From positions 1,758,261-1,822,260 of the forward strand of contig NC_013960.1 of NCBI RefSeq assembly GCF_000024725.1: a DNA stretch of 64,000 nucleotides, written 5' to 3'. Below are positions 44,627-53,368 of this stretch, one piece after another. Source of the DNA: Nitrosococcus halophilus Nc 4 (lineage in GTDB: Bacteria > Pseudomonadota > Gammaproteobacteria > Nitrosococcales > Nitrosococcaceae). Within the stretch, counting starts at the first letter, position 1, and every line of letters begins with the position of its first letter. Under the pieces are notes generated by a model. That model made no database searches. It was not told where the DNA came from and worked only from the letters and a program-made list of their open reading frames with translations. A program made the position numbers and the translations under genes.

Positions 44627-45673
44627 ATGTTGACAACGCAATGGCGGCATGACCAAGAAAAGCCCAGGGTTTGCCTTCCCAGGAGAGCTGCCCATGGGAA
44701 TATCAGTGAAGTTGAAGTTTTGGCGGCCTCTTGCGGAGAAACGGTCACTCGCTTATGTGGTCTGCGGGATTTAATCAAGGAGTTACCCCAGCTAGGGAAG
44801 GTGAAGGTGGTAACGGGTAACCGCCACGCGGTCCAGGAGAAAGTAGGCCAATACCAGGCCATTAAATTACTTGATTCTTATGGGCGGATACAGGGCGACG
44901 CCATCGATTTGCGTTTGTTTCTCAACCATTGGCACTATGGTTTTGCGGTTAAAGAGAAATGGGATGATGGCTTCCGCCATAGTTTGCAGTTCTTTGATCG
45001 AGATGGGGTTGGCGTGCATAAGGTTTACCTGACCAGGGACAGTCATCGGGAAGCCTATGAAAACCTAATAGCCTGTTACCGCAGTGCCGATCAAAGGCCC
45101 CGACAATCGGTAGCGCCGGTGCCTCGGCCCCTTTTTTGCGCCGACGAAGAAATCGACGTGGCTTTACTCCGCCAGTCATGGTGCGCTCTTCAGGATATCC
45201 ATGACCTTCCGGCGCTTTTTAAAAATTTTGGGATAACCCGAATTCAAGGTTTGCGTTTGGTGGGAGAGGACCTAGCCACCCCCGTTGCCTTGCCTGATCT
45301 GCAAGTATTTATGGAGGCGTTGAGGGAGGTAGCGTTGCCCTTGAGCTTTCATGTGGGCAATGGGGGAGCGGTGCAAATTCATACAGGAATGGTCAAGCAG
45401 GTGGGGATCACGGGGCTTTGGCTCACGGCCTTGGATACTGATTTTACCCTCTACTTGCGAGGAACCGGGATTGCTAGTGTCTGGATTCTGCGTAAGCCGG
45501 GGAAGGAAGGTACGTTGTGCTGCCTGGAGCTGTATAATTGGGCAGGAGAAAATGTGTTGCAGATCTTCAGCCCCTCCCGGCCGGGAGAGGTCGAGTATGG
45601 GATCTGGCAGCGGTTGTTGACAGCGTTGGAAACCGCGCCAATTTCAGAGTGCAGTCTATTACCCACAGGATAA
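44627..45673 (+). CDS. hmuS: Hemin-degrading factor (HemS/HmuS/ChuS family)
   Basis: The 348-residue cytoplasmic protein has two homologous halves as in HemS. The first half has AAHGNISEVEVLAASCGETVTRL and LIKELPQLGKVKVVTGNRHAV. IDLRLFLNHWHYGFAVKEK, with its His-rich strand, closes the first half. These proteins bind and store or break down heme delivered by the heme ABC importer. No heme ABC importer is adjacent; hemP lies 41 kb away. The start ATG 44627 fits the promoter and perfect Fur box upstream. A methyltransferase gene follows after 4 bp and is probably co-transcribed. Confidence 0.85.
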   Translation: MLTTQWRHDQEKPRVCLPRRAAHGNISEVEVLAASCGETVTRLCGLRDLIKELPQLGKVKVVTGNRHAVQEKVGQYQAIKLLDSYGRIQGDAIDLRLFLNHWHYGFAVKEKWDDGFRHSLQFFDRDGVGVHKVYLTRDSHREAYENLIACYRSADQRPRQSVAPVPRPLFCADEEIDVALLRQSWCALQDIHDLPALFKNFGITRIQGLRLVGEDLATPVALPDLQVFMEALREVALPLSFHVGNGGAVQIHTGMVKQVGITGLWLTALDTDFTLYLRGTGIASVWILRKPGKEGTLCCLELYNWAGENVLQIFSPSRPGEVEYGIWQRLLTALETAPISECSLLPTG

Positions 45674-45677
45674 CAAC

Positions 45678-46325
45678 ATGAATGATTCAAGCCGGGAAGT
45701 GGCGCCCAAAACCCAGGGAGCCGTGCTGAAATGGCAAGCGCCGTTTTACGATGCAGAATGTGCCCTGGTGGGTTTGAGAAAGAAATTTCGACGGGAGACG
45801 CTGCGCCATGCTTGGCTAAGCCCTGGCGAGCAAGTCCTGGATGTGGGGTGCGGTACGGGAGTGTTAACCCAATTGGCGGCGGAGGAAGTGGGTCCTTCAG
45901 GGGCGGTGGTGGGGATTGACCCTTCTCCCCCAATGATTACCTTGGCCAGAAAAAAGGCAAGCCGTGCCGGGAGCCAGGCTCAGTTTGAATTGGGGGTTGT
46001 GGAAGGTCTCTCTTTTGAGGACAGGCGCTTCGATGTGGTGTTATCTAGCTTGATGTTGCACCATTTGCCTGTAGGGTTGAAACGAGAGGGATTGAGTGAA
46101 ATTTATCGCGTCCTCAAGCCTGGCGGGCGTCTGTTGGCGGTGGATTTTGACCGGCCGGGTCATCCTCTATGGTGGTTGCTGCTATGGCCCCAGTTGTTCA
46201 TGCCTGCTGTCGCCGCCCATGTTCGGGGTGAAATTCCGGATTATTTGTCCGCAGCGGGTTTTCGCCAGGTACAGCCGGTGGGGCGATGGTTCAATTTATT
46301 GACCTTTTGGGAAGCACAAAAATAA
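45678..46325 (+). CDS. Class I SAM-dependent methyltransferase (UbiE-like)
   Basis: The 215-residue product has motif I VLDVGCGTGVLTQLAAEEVG, the acidic VVGIDPSPPM, and VVLSSLMLHHLPVGLK. RVLKPGGRLLAVDFDRPGH follows, as in the UbiE/COQ5-like group. The C-terminal third is more hydrophobic (WWLLLWPQLFMPAV). It begins 4 bp after hmuS, so it should share the Fur-regulated transcript. A role in processing heme-derived or tetrapyrrole products is possible but unproven. The substrate is unknown. Confidence 0.83.
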   Translation: MNDSSREVAPKTQGAVLKWQAPFYDAECALVGLRKKFRRETLRHAWLSPGEQVLDVGCGTGVLTQLAAEEVGPSGAVVGIDPSPPMITLARKKASRAGSQAQFELGVVEGLSFEDRRFDVVLSSLMLHHLPVGLKREGLSEIYRVLKPGGRLLAVDFDRPGHPLWWLLLWPQLFMPAVAAHVRGEIPDYLSAAGFRQVQPVGRWFNLLTFWEAQK

Positions 46326-46371
46326 GGACGGGCAGCAGCTAGACAATCGGCTGAATATTGCGGTATGGGCC

Positions 46372-46398
46372 GAATAGGAGGAGGGGCTCCTCCTATTC
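46372..46398. terminator. Bidirectional terminator-like hairpin
   Basis: GAATAGGAGGAG (46372-46383), loop ggg, CTCCTCCTATTC (46387-46398) form a perfect 12-bp stem between convergent genes. It overlaps the stop codon of the minus-strand DUF1523 gene. No long T-run follows on either strand, so Rho-independent activity is only probable. Confidence 0.55.
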
Positions 46399-46794
46399 TT
46401 GGGGTATTGGCTCCGGCTTTGCTTCCGTCTCCTCCCGTAGGATTTCCAGATCACTGACATTCCAGAACCACGACAAGAGATTGCTGCGCCAGCCATAATA
46501 GGTAATTTCCGCCACGAGATCATCCCGCGCGGCAATCGCTGCATCGCCCTGGATGTCAGCACTGTCAAATTTGAGCCGATGCCAGGCGTCCTCGTTACGG
46601 AATACCATCCGCTTGTCGTCCTTTTGGCGGACAGCAGTAATGCGGTATTGGTCCTGAGTGTCAATGCGTTTGACTTCAGTATCCACAATCTTGAACTGGG
46701 CAGTCCTAGGCCAGTGGTAGCTGATTAAGGCAGCAAGGGCGCCTAGGACCAGTGTCATAGCGATGACGGTGACAATTCTTTTAAGTGTTTTCAC
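46393..46794 (-). CDS. DUF1523 family membrane-anchored protein
   Basis: The 133-residue protein has one N-terminal transmembrane anchor (IVTVIAMTLVLGALAALISY) and a periplasmic domain matching DUF1523. That domain reads VDTEVKRIDTQDQYRITAVR, then MVFRNEDAWHRLKFDSADIQ, then YYGWRSNLLSWFWNV. The family is often found as a single-copy gene of unknown function in proteobacteria. No operon partner is adjacent. The stop codon lies in a hairpin shared with the convergent methyltransferase gene. Confidence 0.83.
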   Translation of the reverse strand: MKTLKRIVTVIAMTLVLGALAALISYHWPRTAQFKIVDTEVKRIDTQDQYRITAVRQKDDKRMVFRNEDAWHRLKFDSADIQGDAAIAARDDLVAEITYYGWRSNLLSWFWNVSDLEILREETEAKPEPIPQE

Positions 46795-47141
46795 ACGAAG
46801 TCCTTCGCTTAATTGGTGTTATCGATTAACTTGAGGTGAACATCGCTTGTTGGCAAGTGCGACTTTGAAAAACTTGATAAATTCTTCGTGGTGGCAGTCT
46901 AACTGCCTAGTTTGACAAAGGCAACAGGGGTTGCTCTCTGGGCCAGCGTTGCGAAATATTCCAGCGAATTCAGTAAGTGGTGTTTCTCCTGGAGCGGTTT
47001 TCCAGGTCCCTGGATTTTAAAAGGCACTTTCTCGAGATTGGCCTATTCGGGCAAACGGCCCTAATGGGGCCTCAACTCGTAGGTTTGATACTATAGTTAT
47101 AAAATGGTTTTAGAATCAAACAAAACAAAGGAAAGCCTATT
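46795..47141. other. Intergenic stretch, small hairpin only
   Basis: About 350 bp hold no supported gene. A 6-bp-stem hairpin GGCAGT-cta-ACTGCC lies at 46893-46907. The sequence just before the next gene (cataaaatggtttt) is AT-rich and may hold its promoter. Confidence 0.4.
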
Positions 47142-47525
47142 GTGTCGACAATACTTTATGAGGCCAACCCCTCCATGCTGCGGATGAATCCGTTTATCAC
47201 AGTACTCTCTATCTTGCTGATTCCTGTCGGGATCGGAATTATCATTCTCTTATGGATGTATATCAAGACGAAAATGGACAAGCTCACGATCAAAGAGGAC
47301 GAGATTATTTGGGTCCATGGCCTGTTGAATAAATCCTATACAGAGATCAATATGAATTCCGTACGCACGGTCAAGGTCAATCAGTCCTTGTTGCAAAGAA
47401 TGCTAAACGCAGGCGATGTGGTGATTTTCACGGCTGGGGACAATCCTGAAGTGTCGATTCAAGGTCTTCCCGAGCCGGACAATATCCGTAACTACATCAA
47501 GGGTCAGAATGAGCAAGGGGGATAG
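47142..47525 (+). CDS. PH-domain (bPH2/YdbS-like) membrane protein
   Basis: The 127-residue product uses a GTG start with AAAGGAAAG upstream. A short N-terminal segment is followed by one or two hydrophobic helices (FITVLSILLIPVGIGIIILL). A bacterial PH-like domain then runs LTIKEDEIIWVHGLLNKSYT, INMNSVRTVKVNQSLLQRML, and DVVIFTAGDNPEVSIQGLPEP. Such domains occur in small membrane proteins of unknown role. It lies 3 bp before another small membrane protein gene, suggesting a two-gene operon. Confidence 0.8.
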   Translation: MSTILYEANPSMLRMNPFITVLSILLIPVGIGIIILLWMYIKTKMDKLTIKEDEIIWVHGLLNKSYTEINMNSVRTVKVNQSLLQRMLNAGDVVIFTAGDNPEVSIQGLPEPDNIRNYIKGQNEQGG

Positions 47526-47528
47526 GCC

Positions 47529-47828
47529 ATGGGGGCAGGCTCTCGAAGCGATCTCAAAATTCTAGCGATTGTGCTTGTGGTTGCCGCTGCGTTGGTAATC
47601 GTTACCTTTGTGGCGGGGGGAGTTTTCGTGACGGGGGCAATGGCGGCGCTGGAGCCAGGGGTTGGCCTTAAAGAAGCAGCCAAGTGGTCGTTTGGAGTCA
47701 CTGTCCTATTATTTATCGGGTTTGCGATAGCCGCTGGCGATGGCCTCTTGGGTGAGCTTCAGTATATATTATGGGGCTTTTTTTCTTTCTTCGGCATTAT
47801 CACCCTGCTTATTGCTTGGGCCTTTTGA
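47529..47828 (+). CDS. Small three-helix membrane protein, unknown
   Basis: The 99-residue product has hydrophobic segments about residues 10-35, 52-68 and 75-98, with short Gly/Ala-rich loops. No family was recognised. The start follows the PH-domain gene by 3 bp, supporting a shared operon. Its last 60 bases overlap the 3' end of the convergent PTS enzyme I gene, an unusually long tail-to-tail overlap. Expression of one could interfere with the other. Confidence 0.65.
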   Translation: MGAGSRSDLKILAIVLVVAAALVIVTFVAGGVFVTGAMAALEPGVGLKEAAKWSFGVTVLLFIGFAIAAGDGLLGELQYILWGFFSFFGIITLLIAWAF

Positions 47829-49448
47829 CTTGTTAAGGGTTACCCTTCGAGCTGCCTGCCGCACCGCAAAAACTTGTTTGGGGTTGGCGCTGACTGCCTG
47901 AATACCTGCCGCGATAATCTTTTGGGTAAAATGGGCATTGCCTCCAAGCTCCCCGCATAATGAGAGGGGTTTTGCGGCTGCCTGGGCTGCTTTCGCAAGC
48001 TCCTGTATGAGCTCCCACAATACGGGATGGCTAAGTAGGGCATCGTATCCTGTATTGTCATTGGTTCGGTCGGCGGCGAAGAGGTATTGCACCAAATCGT
48101 TGGTGCCAATGCAGCCGAAGTCGATTTCCTGGAATAATTGCCCCGCTTGCAGGTAAGCGGAGGGGACTTCAAACATGATCCCATGAAGTAAGGACTCCGA
48201 GGGCAAGTCCGTTAGGGCCGAGTTGAAGAGGGCATGTAGTTGATGGAACTGATCCCGATCAGTGACCATGGGGTAAATCACGTGAATGGGCCCATGAATA
48301 GAGGCCCGGGCCAGCGCGCGCGCCTGCTCCCTAAGGATTTCGGGATGGGAAAGTAAGAGGCGGGCACCACGACATCCTAACGCCGGATTCTCCTCGGGAG
48401 GCAGTCTTAGCCAAGGTGCTGCCTTATCGGCTCCCAAATCTAATAGACGGATATACACGGGCCGTCCAGCCATTGTTTTTACCACTTCGGTGTAGCGGGC
48501 CTCTTGCTCTGTTTCAGTGAGCAAACGTCCTTTCATGAGGACCTCTGTTTCCGTGCGATATAGCCCGATTCCTTCCGCAGCGACCGTGAGCGCTTCCTGA
48601 AGATCAGCCGGGGTGTCGATATTGACCATGACCTGAAGTTCGGGAATGGGACCGATTTTCGACGGCTTAGGTTGGGCTTGACGGGTCCCCTGATGGAGGG
48701 TTTTGGCAGATGGATTTAAAATGACCTTTCCGGTATCCCCGTTGATTAAGATTTTTGCATGGGGAGGGATGGCTTGGTGGGGGTGTTGAATACCGCCGAT
48801 GACTGGTAGGCCTAAGGCACGGGCTAGGATGGCTGCATGGGAGTGGATTCCTCCTTTTTCTACCAGAAAGCCCTTGACATGGCAATCTGCTTCAATAAGC
48901 AAGTGGGAGGTGAGTTCAGAGGCAATCACAATATGGTCATTTTTAAGACGGCACTCCCCGATCTCACAGTGGGGCATGTCCTTGCAGTGAAGAAAGGGGG
49001 TTGCCCTGCGGAGATGATCCAGCAATCCTTGTTTAATCTCAGCAATATCCGCAGCGCGCTGTCGTAAGTATTCCGTTTCTAGGGTCTGCAATTGGATTTG
49101 GTATTGCTCTAGTTGCTTCTCTACTGCCCGTTCGGCGTCTAATCCCTGATGTTCAATGAAGGCGAAAAGGCGTTGCTGTAGGTTCGGGTCCTCCAGAATC
49201 ATCCGCTGCATTCGAAAGACGTCCGCCATCCCCGAATCCAACTTCGCTTCGGCTTCCTGGGCGAGGACCTCTAGGCGTTTTACCATCCACGTTAGGGTCT
49301 CATTAAGGCGGCCTGCTTCATCAATCGCTTCTCGATGATCAAACGTAAGGAAAGGTGTAGCTTCGCCATAGAAGCAGGCGCGTCCCCAGGCGACCCCGGG
49401 TGAAAGCGGGATACCCTTGAGTTGGATTCCTGTGGTGGTATAAAGCAT
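47769..49448 (-). CDS. ptsI: Phosphoenolpyruvate-protein phosphotransferase (PTS enzyme I)
   Basis: This 559-residue enzyme I has an N-terminal HPr-binding/phosphohistidine domain with active-site His204 in GGIHSHAAILARALGLP. The C-terminal PEP-binding barrel includes EGIGLYRTETEVLM (FRTE-type motif), RGARLLLSHPEILREQ, and FGCIGTNDLVQYLFAADR with SLCGELGG. It transfers phosphate from PEP to HPr. No HPr or sugar EII gene is adjacent, so a regulatory PTS is likely. The C-terminal 30 residues are polar and lie in the stretch overlapping the convergent small gene. Confidence 0.92.
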   Translation of the reverse strand: MLYTTTGIQLKGIPLSPGVAWGRACFYGEATPFLTFDHREAIDEAGRLNETLTWMVKRLEVLAQEAEAKLDSGMADVFRMQRMILEDPNLQQRLFAFIEHQGLDAERAVEKQLEQYQIQLQTLETEYLRQRAADIAEIKQGLLDHLRRATPFLHCKDMPHCEIGECRLKNDHIVIASELTSHLLIEADCHVKGFLVEKGGIHSHAAILARALGLPVIGGIQHPHQAIPPHAKILINGDTGKVILNPSAKTLHQGTRQAQPKPSKIGPIPELQVMVNIDTPADLQEALTVAAEGIGLYRTETEVLMKGRLLTETEQEARYTEVVKTMAGRPVYIRLLDLGADKAAPWLRLPPEENPALGCRGARLLLSHPEILREQARALARASIHGPIHVIYPMVTDRDQFHQLHALFNSALTDLPSESLLHGIMFEVPSAYLQAGQLFQEIDFGCIGTNDLVQYLFAADRTNDNTGYDALLSHPVLWELIQELAKAAQAAAKPLSLCGELGGNAHFTQKIIAAGIQAVSANPKQVFAVRQAARRVTLNKSKGPSNKQGDNAEERKKAP

Positions 49449-49560
49449 GACTTTACCCCCTGCCGAGGAAAGTCGCTTAGCTGGGTTGGAGCCTATAGGC
49501 TCTATGTTGGCTCTTAACTTTAATTAGACTCTGGGTTCTTTATTATGTTCAGTTAAATTA

Positions 49561-49839
49561 TTATTTTTCTCTGATTTGGATGAGGGGGGCACTGATCCAA
49601 GTCCCCTTGCACTGGGGGCACCTGCTTGGTTTTGACATCTTATCCCGATTAAACACAAAACCGCACTGATTGCACTTTGCTGGGGTGATCTCTATCTGGT
49701 AGGGACTGTGGCGCAGCGATTTATGTAGATGCTGGAGATCATCTCTTACTTCCTTGATGGGCTCTTCCATGGCTACTGCCAGTTCATGCACTGACATGGG
49801 ATTGTTCAGCAGAATCTTGATGAGTTCTTTTCGGTACAT
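49561..49839 (-). CDS. HTH/zinc-ribbon predicted transcriptional regulator
   Basis: The 92-residue protein has an N-terminal winged-helix-like part (RKELIKILLNNPMSVHELAV, then EEPIKEVRDDLQHL). A C-terminal zinc ribbon follows, with CNQCGF near residue 56 and CPQCKG near residue 74, giving four Cys ligands. This is the COG3357-like group of predicted regulators. It lies upstream of ptsI on the same strand with about 110 bp between. The target is unknown. Confidence 0.75.
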   Translation of the reverse strand: MYRKELIKILLNNPMSVHELAVAMEEPIKEVRDDLQHLHKSLRHSPYQIEITPAKCNQCGFVFNRDKMSKPSRCPQCKGTWISAPLIQIREK

Positions 49840-49844
49840 GGGGA

Positions 49845-50033
49845 CTATCGTATCAGCCGGTTATGCAGTTGTCGCTGCTCCAGGCGCGGATTTTCATCGG
49901 TGCGATAGCAAGGATAGTACTGGTCCATCAGATTGAGATAAAGTCTACCTTCTCTTGCCCGAAAATTCTCTGCTACTACAGGTCTATCTGCGCGACTACC
50001 CGGGACGTGGGAATGATGGTTACTTTCGGGGCA
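49845..50033 (-). pseudogene. Possible 3' remnant of a PflA-like radical SAM gene
   Basis: On the minus strand an open frame ends at a stop at 49845-49847 and reads REGRLYLNLMDQYYPCYRTD, then ENPRLEQRQLHNRLIR. The N-MDQY-PCYR-E-P-L block resembles the C terminus of radical SAM proteins related to pyruvate formate-lyase activase (COG1313). No start or radical SAM CxxxCxxC motif lies upstream; the frame is broken. The rest of 50034-50262, before kamA, holds no gene I can support. The match is by eye and uncertain. Confidence 0.35.
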
Positions 50034-50262
50034 TTAGTCGCGTACAAAATTTCAAAAAGTGGCCTGAATTTGTTAGCATTGCCGCCCCGCCAATAAACGG
50101 TGGTGTCAATTTTATCCTCTAGAGCCAATTGAGTTTGGCGTTCTTTGGGCGTGGTACAGCACCTCCGCCATGCCTTTGTTAACGCGCAGCGATTGCCTGC
50201 GCTTCAAGTTGTGCCAAGTGGCGTAACCCAGTTTGCAAAACAATCGTTGGGGAGCCCGATCG

Positions 50263-51603
50263 ATGTCTAAGCAAAATATCGTGGCAATTAGCCGCACTAA
50301 AAATTGGCCCGATTTTGGCCAGCCGCGTTTCAAGGTGTTTACCGCCCGGCAATTGGATCAGATACCTCAGTTACAAAAGCTTTCCGCCGAGCGGCGGTTT
50401 GAGATGGAAGTGGTTGCCCGTGTTTTGCCTTTTCGGGTCAATGAATACGTAATCAATGAATTGATTGATTGGGGGAATGTGCCGGATGACCCCATCTTTC
50501 AACTCACTATTCCGCAGCGGGACATGCTGGCTCCGGAGCATTTCAACCGGGTGGCAAGCGCGATTATCCGGGGTGCCGACAGGAAAACCCTGGATGCCGT
50601 CATCCGTGAGGTGCGTGCCGAGTTGAATCCCCATCCAGCCGGACAGATGGAGGACAATATTCCCACCCTCAATGGGGAGCGGGTCGAAGGTTTGCAGCAC
50701 AAATACCGCGAGACAGTCCTCTTTTTCCCCAGCTCCGGCCAGGTGTGCCATAGTTACTGTACTTTCTGTTTCCGCTGGGCCCAGTTTGTTGGGGACAAGG
50801 AGCTGAAGATCGCGGCCAAGGAGACCCACCAGTTGCAGGCCTACCTGCGAGCCCATCCGGAAGTGACGGATGTGCTGGTTACAGGGGGCGACCCCTTGGT
50901 GATGAAAACCCGCAACTTGCGAGCCTACCTTGAACCTTTACTGGGCGAGGCGTTTTCCCATGTAAAAACTATCCGCATTGGCACTAAGTCCCTGACCTTC
51001 TGGCCCCAGCGTTTTGTCACTGATGATGATGCTGATGATTTGTTGGCCCTGTTTGAAGAAATTCAAGGGGCCGGGAAACACCTGGCATTGATGGCCCACT
51101 ATAACCACTGGCAGGAACTGGAACCGGCTATCGCCCGGGAAGCCATCCGCCGGGTCCGTGCTACCGGCGCCCAAATTCGTTCTCAAGGGCCATTACTGGC
51201 ACACATTAATGACGACGCCAATATTTGGGCGCGCCTGTGGAGAACCCAGGTTGGGCTGGGTATTATCCCCTACTATATGTTTGTGGAGCGGGATACCGGA
51301 GCACGGAATTACTTTGAAGTGCCTCTAATCAAAGCTTGGCAGATTTACCGCGATGCGATCCAGAAGGTTTCGGGGATTGGCCGCACTGCCCGGGGCCCTT
51401 CGATGAGCGCCCATCCCGGTAAAGTGGAGATCCAGGGGGTCACCGAAATCCAGGGTGAAAAGGCGATTGTCCTGCGGATGATCCAGGGGCGTAACTCGGA
51501 TTGGGTACAGCGTCCCTTTTTCGCTCGCTACGATGCCAATGCCACCTGGCTCGACCATCTGCAACCGGCCTTCGGTGAAGAGAAATTCTTTTTCGAACAA
51601 TAA
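50263..51603 (+). CDS. kamA: Lysine 2,3-aminomutase, KamA-family radical SAM enzyme
   Basis: The 446-residue product (ATG 50263 with GGGGAG upstream) has the radical SAM cluster motif CHSYCTFC with Cys162, Cys166 and Cys169. TDVLVTGGDPLVM and LKTIRIGTKSL-like segments follow. The PLP-binding region and C-terminal ASAP-like PSMSAHPGKVEIQG fit the KamA family. It would convert lysine to beta-lysine using PLP, SAM and a 4Fe-4S cluster. No beta-lysine acetyltransferase (ablB) is adjacent, so a role in osmolyte N-acetyl-beta-lysine or in another modification is open. It converges with the SulP gene. Confidence 0.85.
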   Translation: MSKQNIVAISRTKNWPDFGQPRFKVFTARQLDQIPQLQKLSAERRFEMEVVARVLPFRVNEYVINELIDWGNVPDDPIFQLTIPQRDMLAPEHFNRVASAIIRGADRKTLDAVIREVRAELNPHPAGQMEDNIPTLNGERVEGLQHKYRETVLFFPSSGQVCHSYCTFCFRWAQFVGDKELKIAAKETHQLQAYLRAHPEVTDVLVTGGDPLVMKTRNLRAYLEPLLGEAFSHVKTIRIGTKSLTFWPQRFVTDDDADDLLALFEEIQGAGKHLALMAHYNHWQELEPAIAREAIRRVRATGAQIRSQGPLLAHINDDANIWARLWRTQVGLGIIPYYMFVERDTGARNYFEVPLIKAWQIYRDAIQKVSGIGRTARGPSMSAHPGKVEIQGVTEIQGEKAIVLRMIQGRNSDWVQRPFFARYDANATWLDHLQPAFGEEKFFFEQ

Positions 51604-51625
51604 ACCGCAGTTGACCGCTTCGCAG

Positions 51626-53368
51626 TCAGGCCTGGGTGAGTGCCTGCACCGCCTCTTCAGTTGATAGAAACACTCGCCCCGGAGGCAGCTCGGTAAGGAG
51701 GTGGGACTCCTGCAGGCGGTCCATGACCGGTCCCTTGACTTCCGCAAGGTGTACCGTGATACCCGCCTCCCGGAGCCCGATGGTGAGGCCGATGAGTGTT
51801 TCGATGGCCGACAAATCAATGTGATTTACCGGGTTCATGAGAAACACCAAATGGCGTAGTTGGGGGCGTTCTGCCACGGCATTGGCGACAAATTGATCGA
51901 GATAAGCGGCATTGGCGAAATATAATGACTCATCAATGCGTATGAGTAGCAGTTCAGGCCAAGTCTCGACTCGGTGGCGGTGAATATTGCGGTAATGTTC
52001 TGTGCCAGGCACCCGTCCCACAAGGGCGATGTGGGGTTTGGCTGCGCGCCACTGATACAGCGCCACCGATAACAGCACCCCGAGGACGAGCCCCCCTTCG
52101 AGTCCCACCACCAAGACTCCGCCGAAGGTGATGGCCAGCGACATCGTATCGGCGCGGTCGTAGCGCCAGCTCTCGCGGACGGTGTCCAGATCGATGAGCG
52201 GTGCCACCGAGACGATGATAATCGCCGCCAGGACGGCCTGTGGCAAGTAGTAAAACCACGGTGTAAGCCACAATGTCACCGTGCCGACAAGAATGGCGGT
52301 GATGAGTGCGGCGAACTGGGTTTGGGCCCCGGCAGCGAAGTTGACCATGGAACGGCTGAAGCCGCCGGCAACGGGCATGGTCCCGGTCACTGCGGCGCCC
52401 AGATTGGAGAGTCCCAAGGCCACTAGTTCCTGGTTGGGATCGATCTTCTGGCGGCGCTTGCGTGCCAGTACCTTGGCCACCGAGACGCTTTCCACATAGC
52501 CTATGAAGGCGATCATGAATGCGGGCAGCAACAGCTCACGCCATGCGGGGTTAGTTAAGAATGACAGGGTAGGTTGCGGCAAACCGGCCGGAATCTCACC
52601 TACTGTAGCCACGCCGAGGGCGTCGAGATGGAGGGTTGCCACCGCCGTGGTGGTGAGGATGACCAGCAGCAAAGGGGCTGCCCGCCCTAGGAGTTGGGCC
52701 TTGTCCTGGCTCATGCCGCGCCGGCTAAGCAGCCTGACGAGGGGGCCGCGCAGCCCTATAAGTGCCAAGGTGGTGCCCACACCAAGAGCAAGGGTCGGCC
52801 CGTTGGCGTCGAGGGCGTGGGTCGCCAACCCCTCCACCGTGCGCCAGAGGTCGCCCCGCGCAAGGGGAATGCCGGTGAGGTTACCGAGCTGGCTGGCAAT
52901 AATGATAAGGGCAGCGGCGCTGGTAAAGCCGGAAAGCACCGGGTGACTGAGAAAATTAGCAAGCGCCCCTAGGCGCAGTGCGCCCAGTAGGAGCAAGGCT
53001 GCGCCGGACAGGGCCGCCAGCAGGATGGCGCCCGCTAGATAGTTCTCATCGCCGGCTGTCTGGCCGGTCGTGGCCAGTGTTTCGGCCACCAGGATCGCTG
53101 CGACTGACACCGGGCCGACGGACATGGCGCGGCTGGTGCCGGTCAGCACGTAGAGGAGCGGGGGCACCACGCTGGCGTACAGGCCCACCTCCGGGGGTAG
53201 CCCTGCGAGTACGGCGTAGGCCATGCCCTGGGGTACCAGCAATATAGCGGTGATCACGCCGGCGGTGAGATCAGCGCTGAAAGTTGCCCGTCGATAGTTG
53301 CGTAGCCACCCGAGGGCGGGTAGCCATTGCTCGGAGGGTGGAGGGGTTGAGTTGCGGTGGGTCATCAC
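51626..53368 (-). CDS. SulP-family anion transporter with STAS domain
   Basis: This 580-residue membrane protein has a SulP N-terminal motif: FSADLTAGVITAILLVPQGM with AYAVLAGLPPEVGLYASVVP. PVAGGFSRSMVNFAAGAQTQ is the conserved signature later in the transporter. After about 10-12 helices, the C-terminal cytoplasmic STAS domain (about 440-570) includes VFLMNPVNHIDLSAIETLIG. SulP proteins carry sulfate, bicarbonate or other anions; sulfate or bicarbonate are equally plausible. No sulfur assimilation or carbonic anhydrase gene is adjacent. Confidence 0.9.
   Translation of the reverse strand: MMTHRNSTPPPSEQWLPALGWLRNYRRATFSADLTAGVITAILLVPQGMAYAVLAGLPPEVGLYASVVPPLLYVLTGTSRAMSVGPVSVAAILVAETLATTGQTAGDENYLAGAILLAALSGAALLLLGALRLGALANFLSHPVLSGFTSAAALIIIASQLGNLTGIPLARGDLWRTVEGLATHALDANGPTLALGVGTTLALIGLRGPLVRLLSRRGMSQDKAQLLGRAAPLLLVILTTTAVATLHLDALGVATVGEIPAGLPQPTLSFLTNPAWRELLLPAFMIAFIGYVESVSVAKVLARKRRQKIDPNQELVALGLSNLGAAVTGTMPVAGGFSRSMVNFAAGAQTQFAALITAILVGTVTLWLTPWFYYLPQAVLAAIIIVSVAPLIDLDTVRESWRYDRADTMSLAITFGGVLVVGLEGGLVLGVLLSVALYQWRAAKPHIALVGRVPGTEHYRNIHRHRVETWPELLLIRIDESLYFANAAYLDQFVANAVAERPQLRHLVFLMNPVNHIDLSAIETLIGLTIGLREAGITVHLAEVKGPVMDRLQESHLLTELPPGRVFLSTEEAVQALTQA

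Noticed and set aside
46893-46907. 6-bp-stem hairpin as a riboswitch or terminator
   Set aside because: Too short, no T-run and not adjacent to a gene end.
50112-50333. Minus-strand 73-codon frame before kamA
   Set aside because: Overlaps the kamA start and shows no convincing family; only the separate MDQY-containing frame further left was kept, at low confidence.
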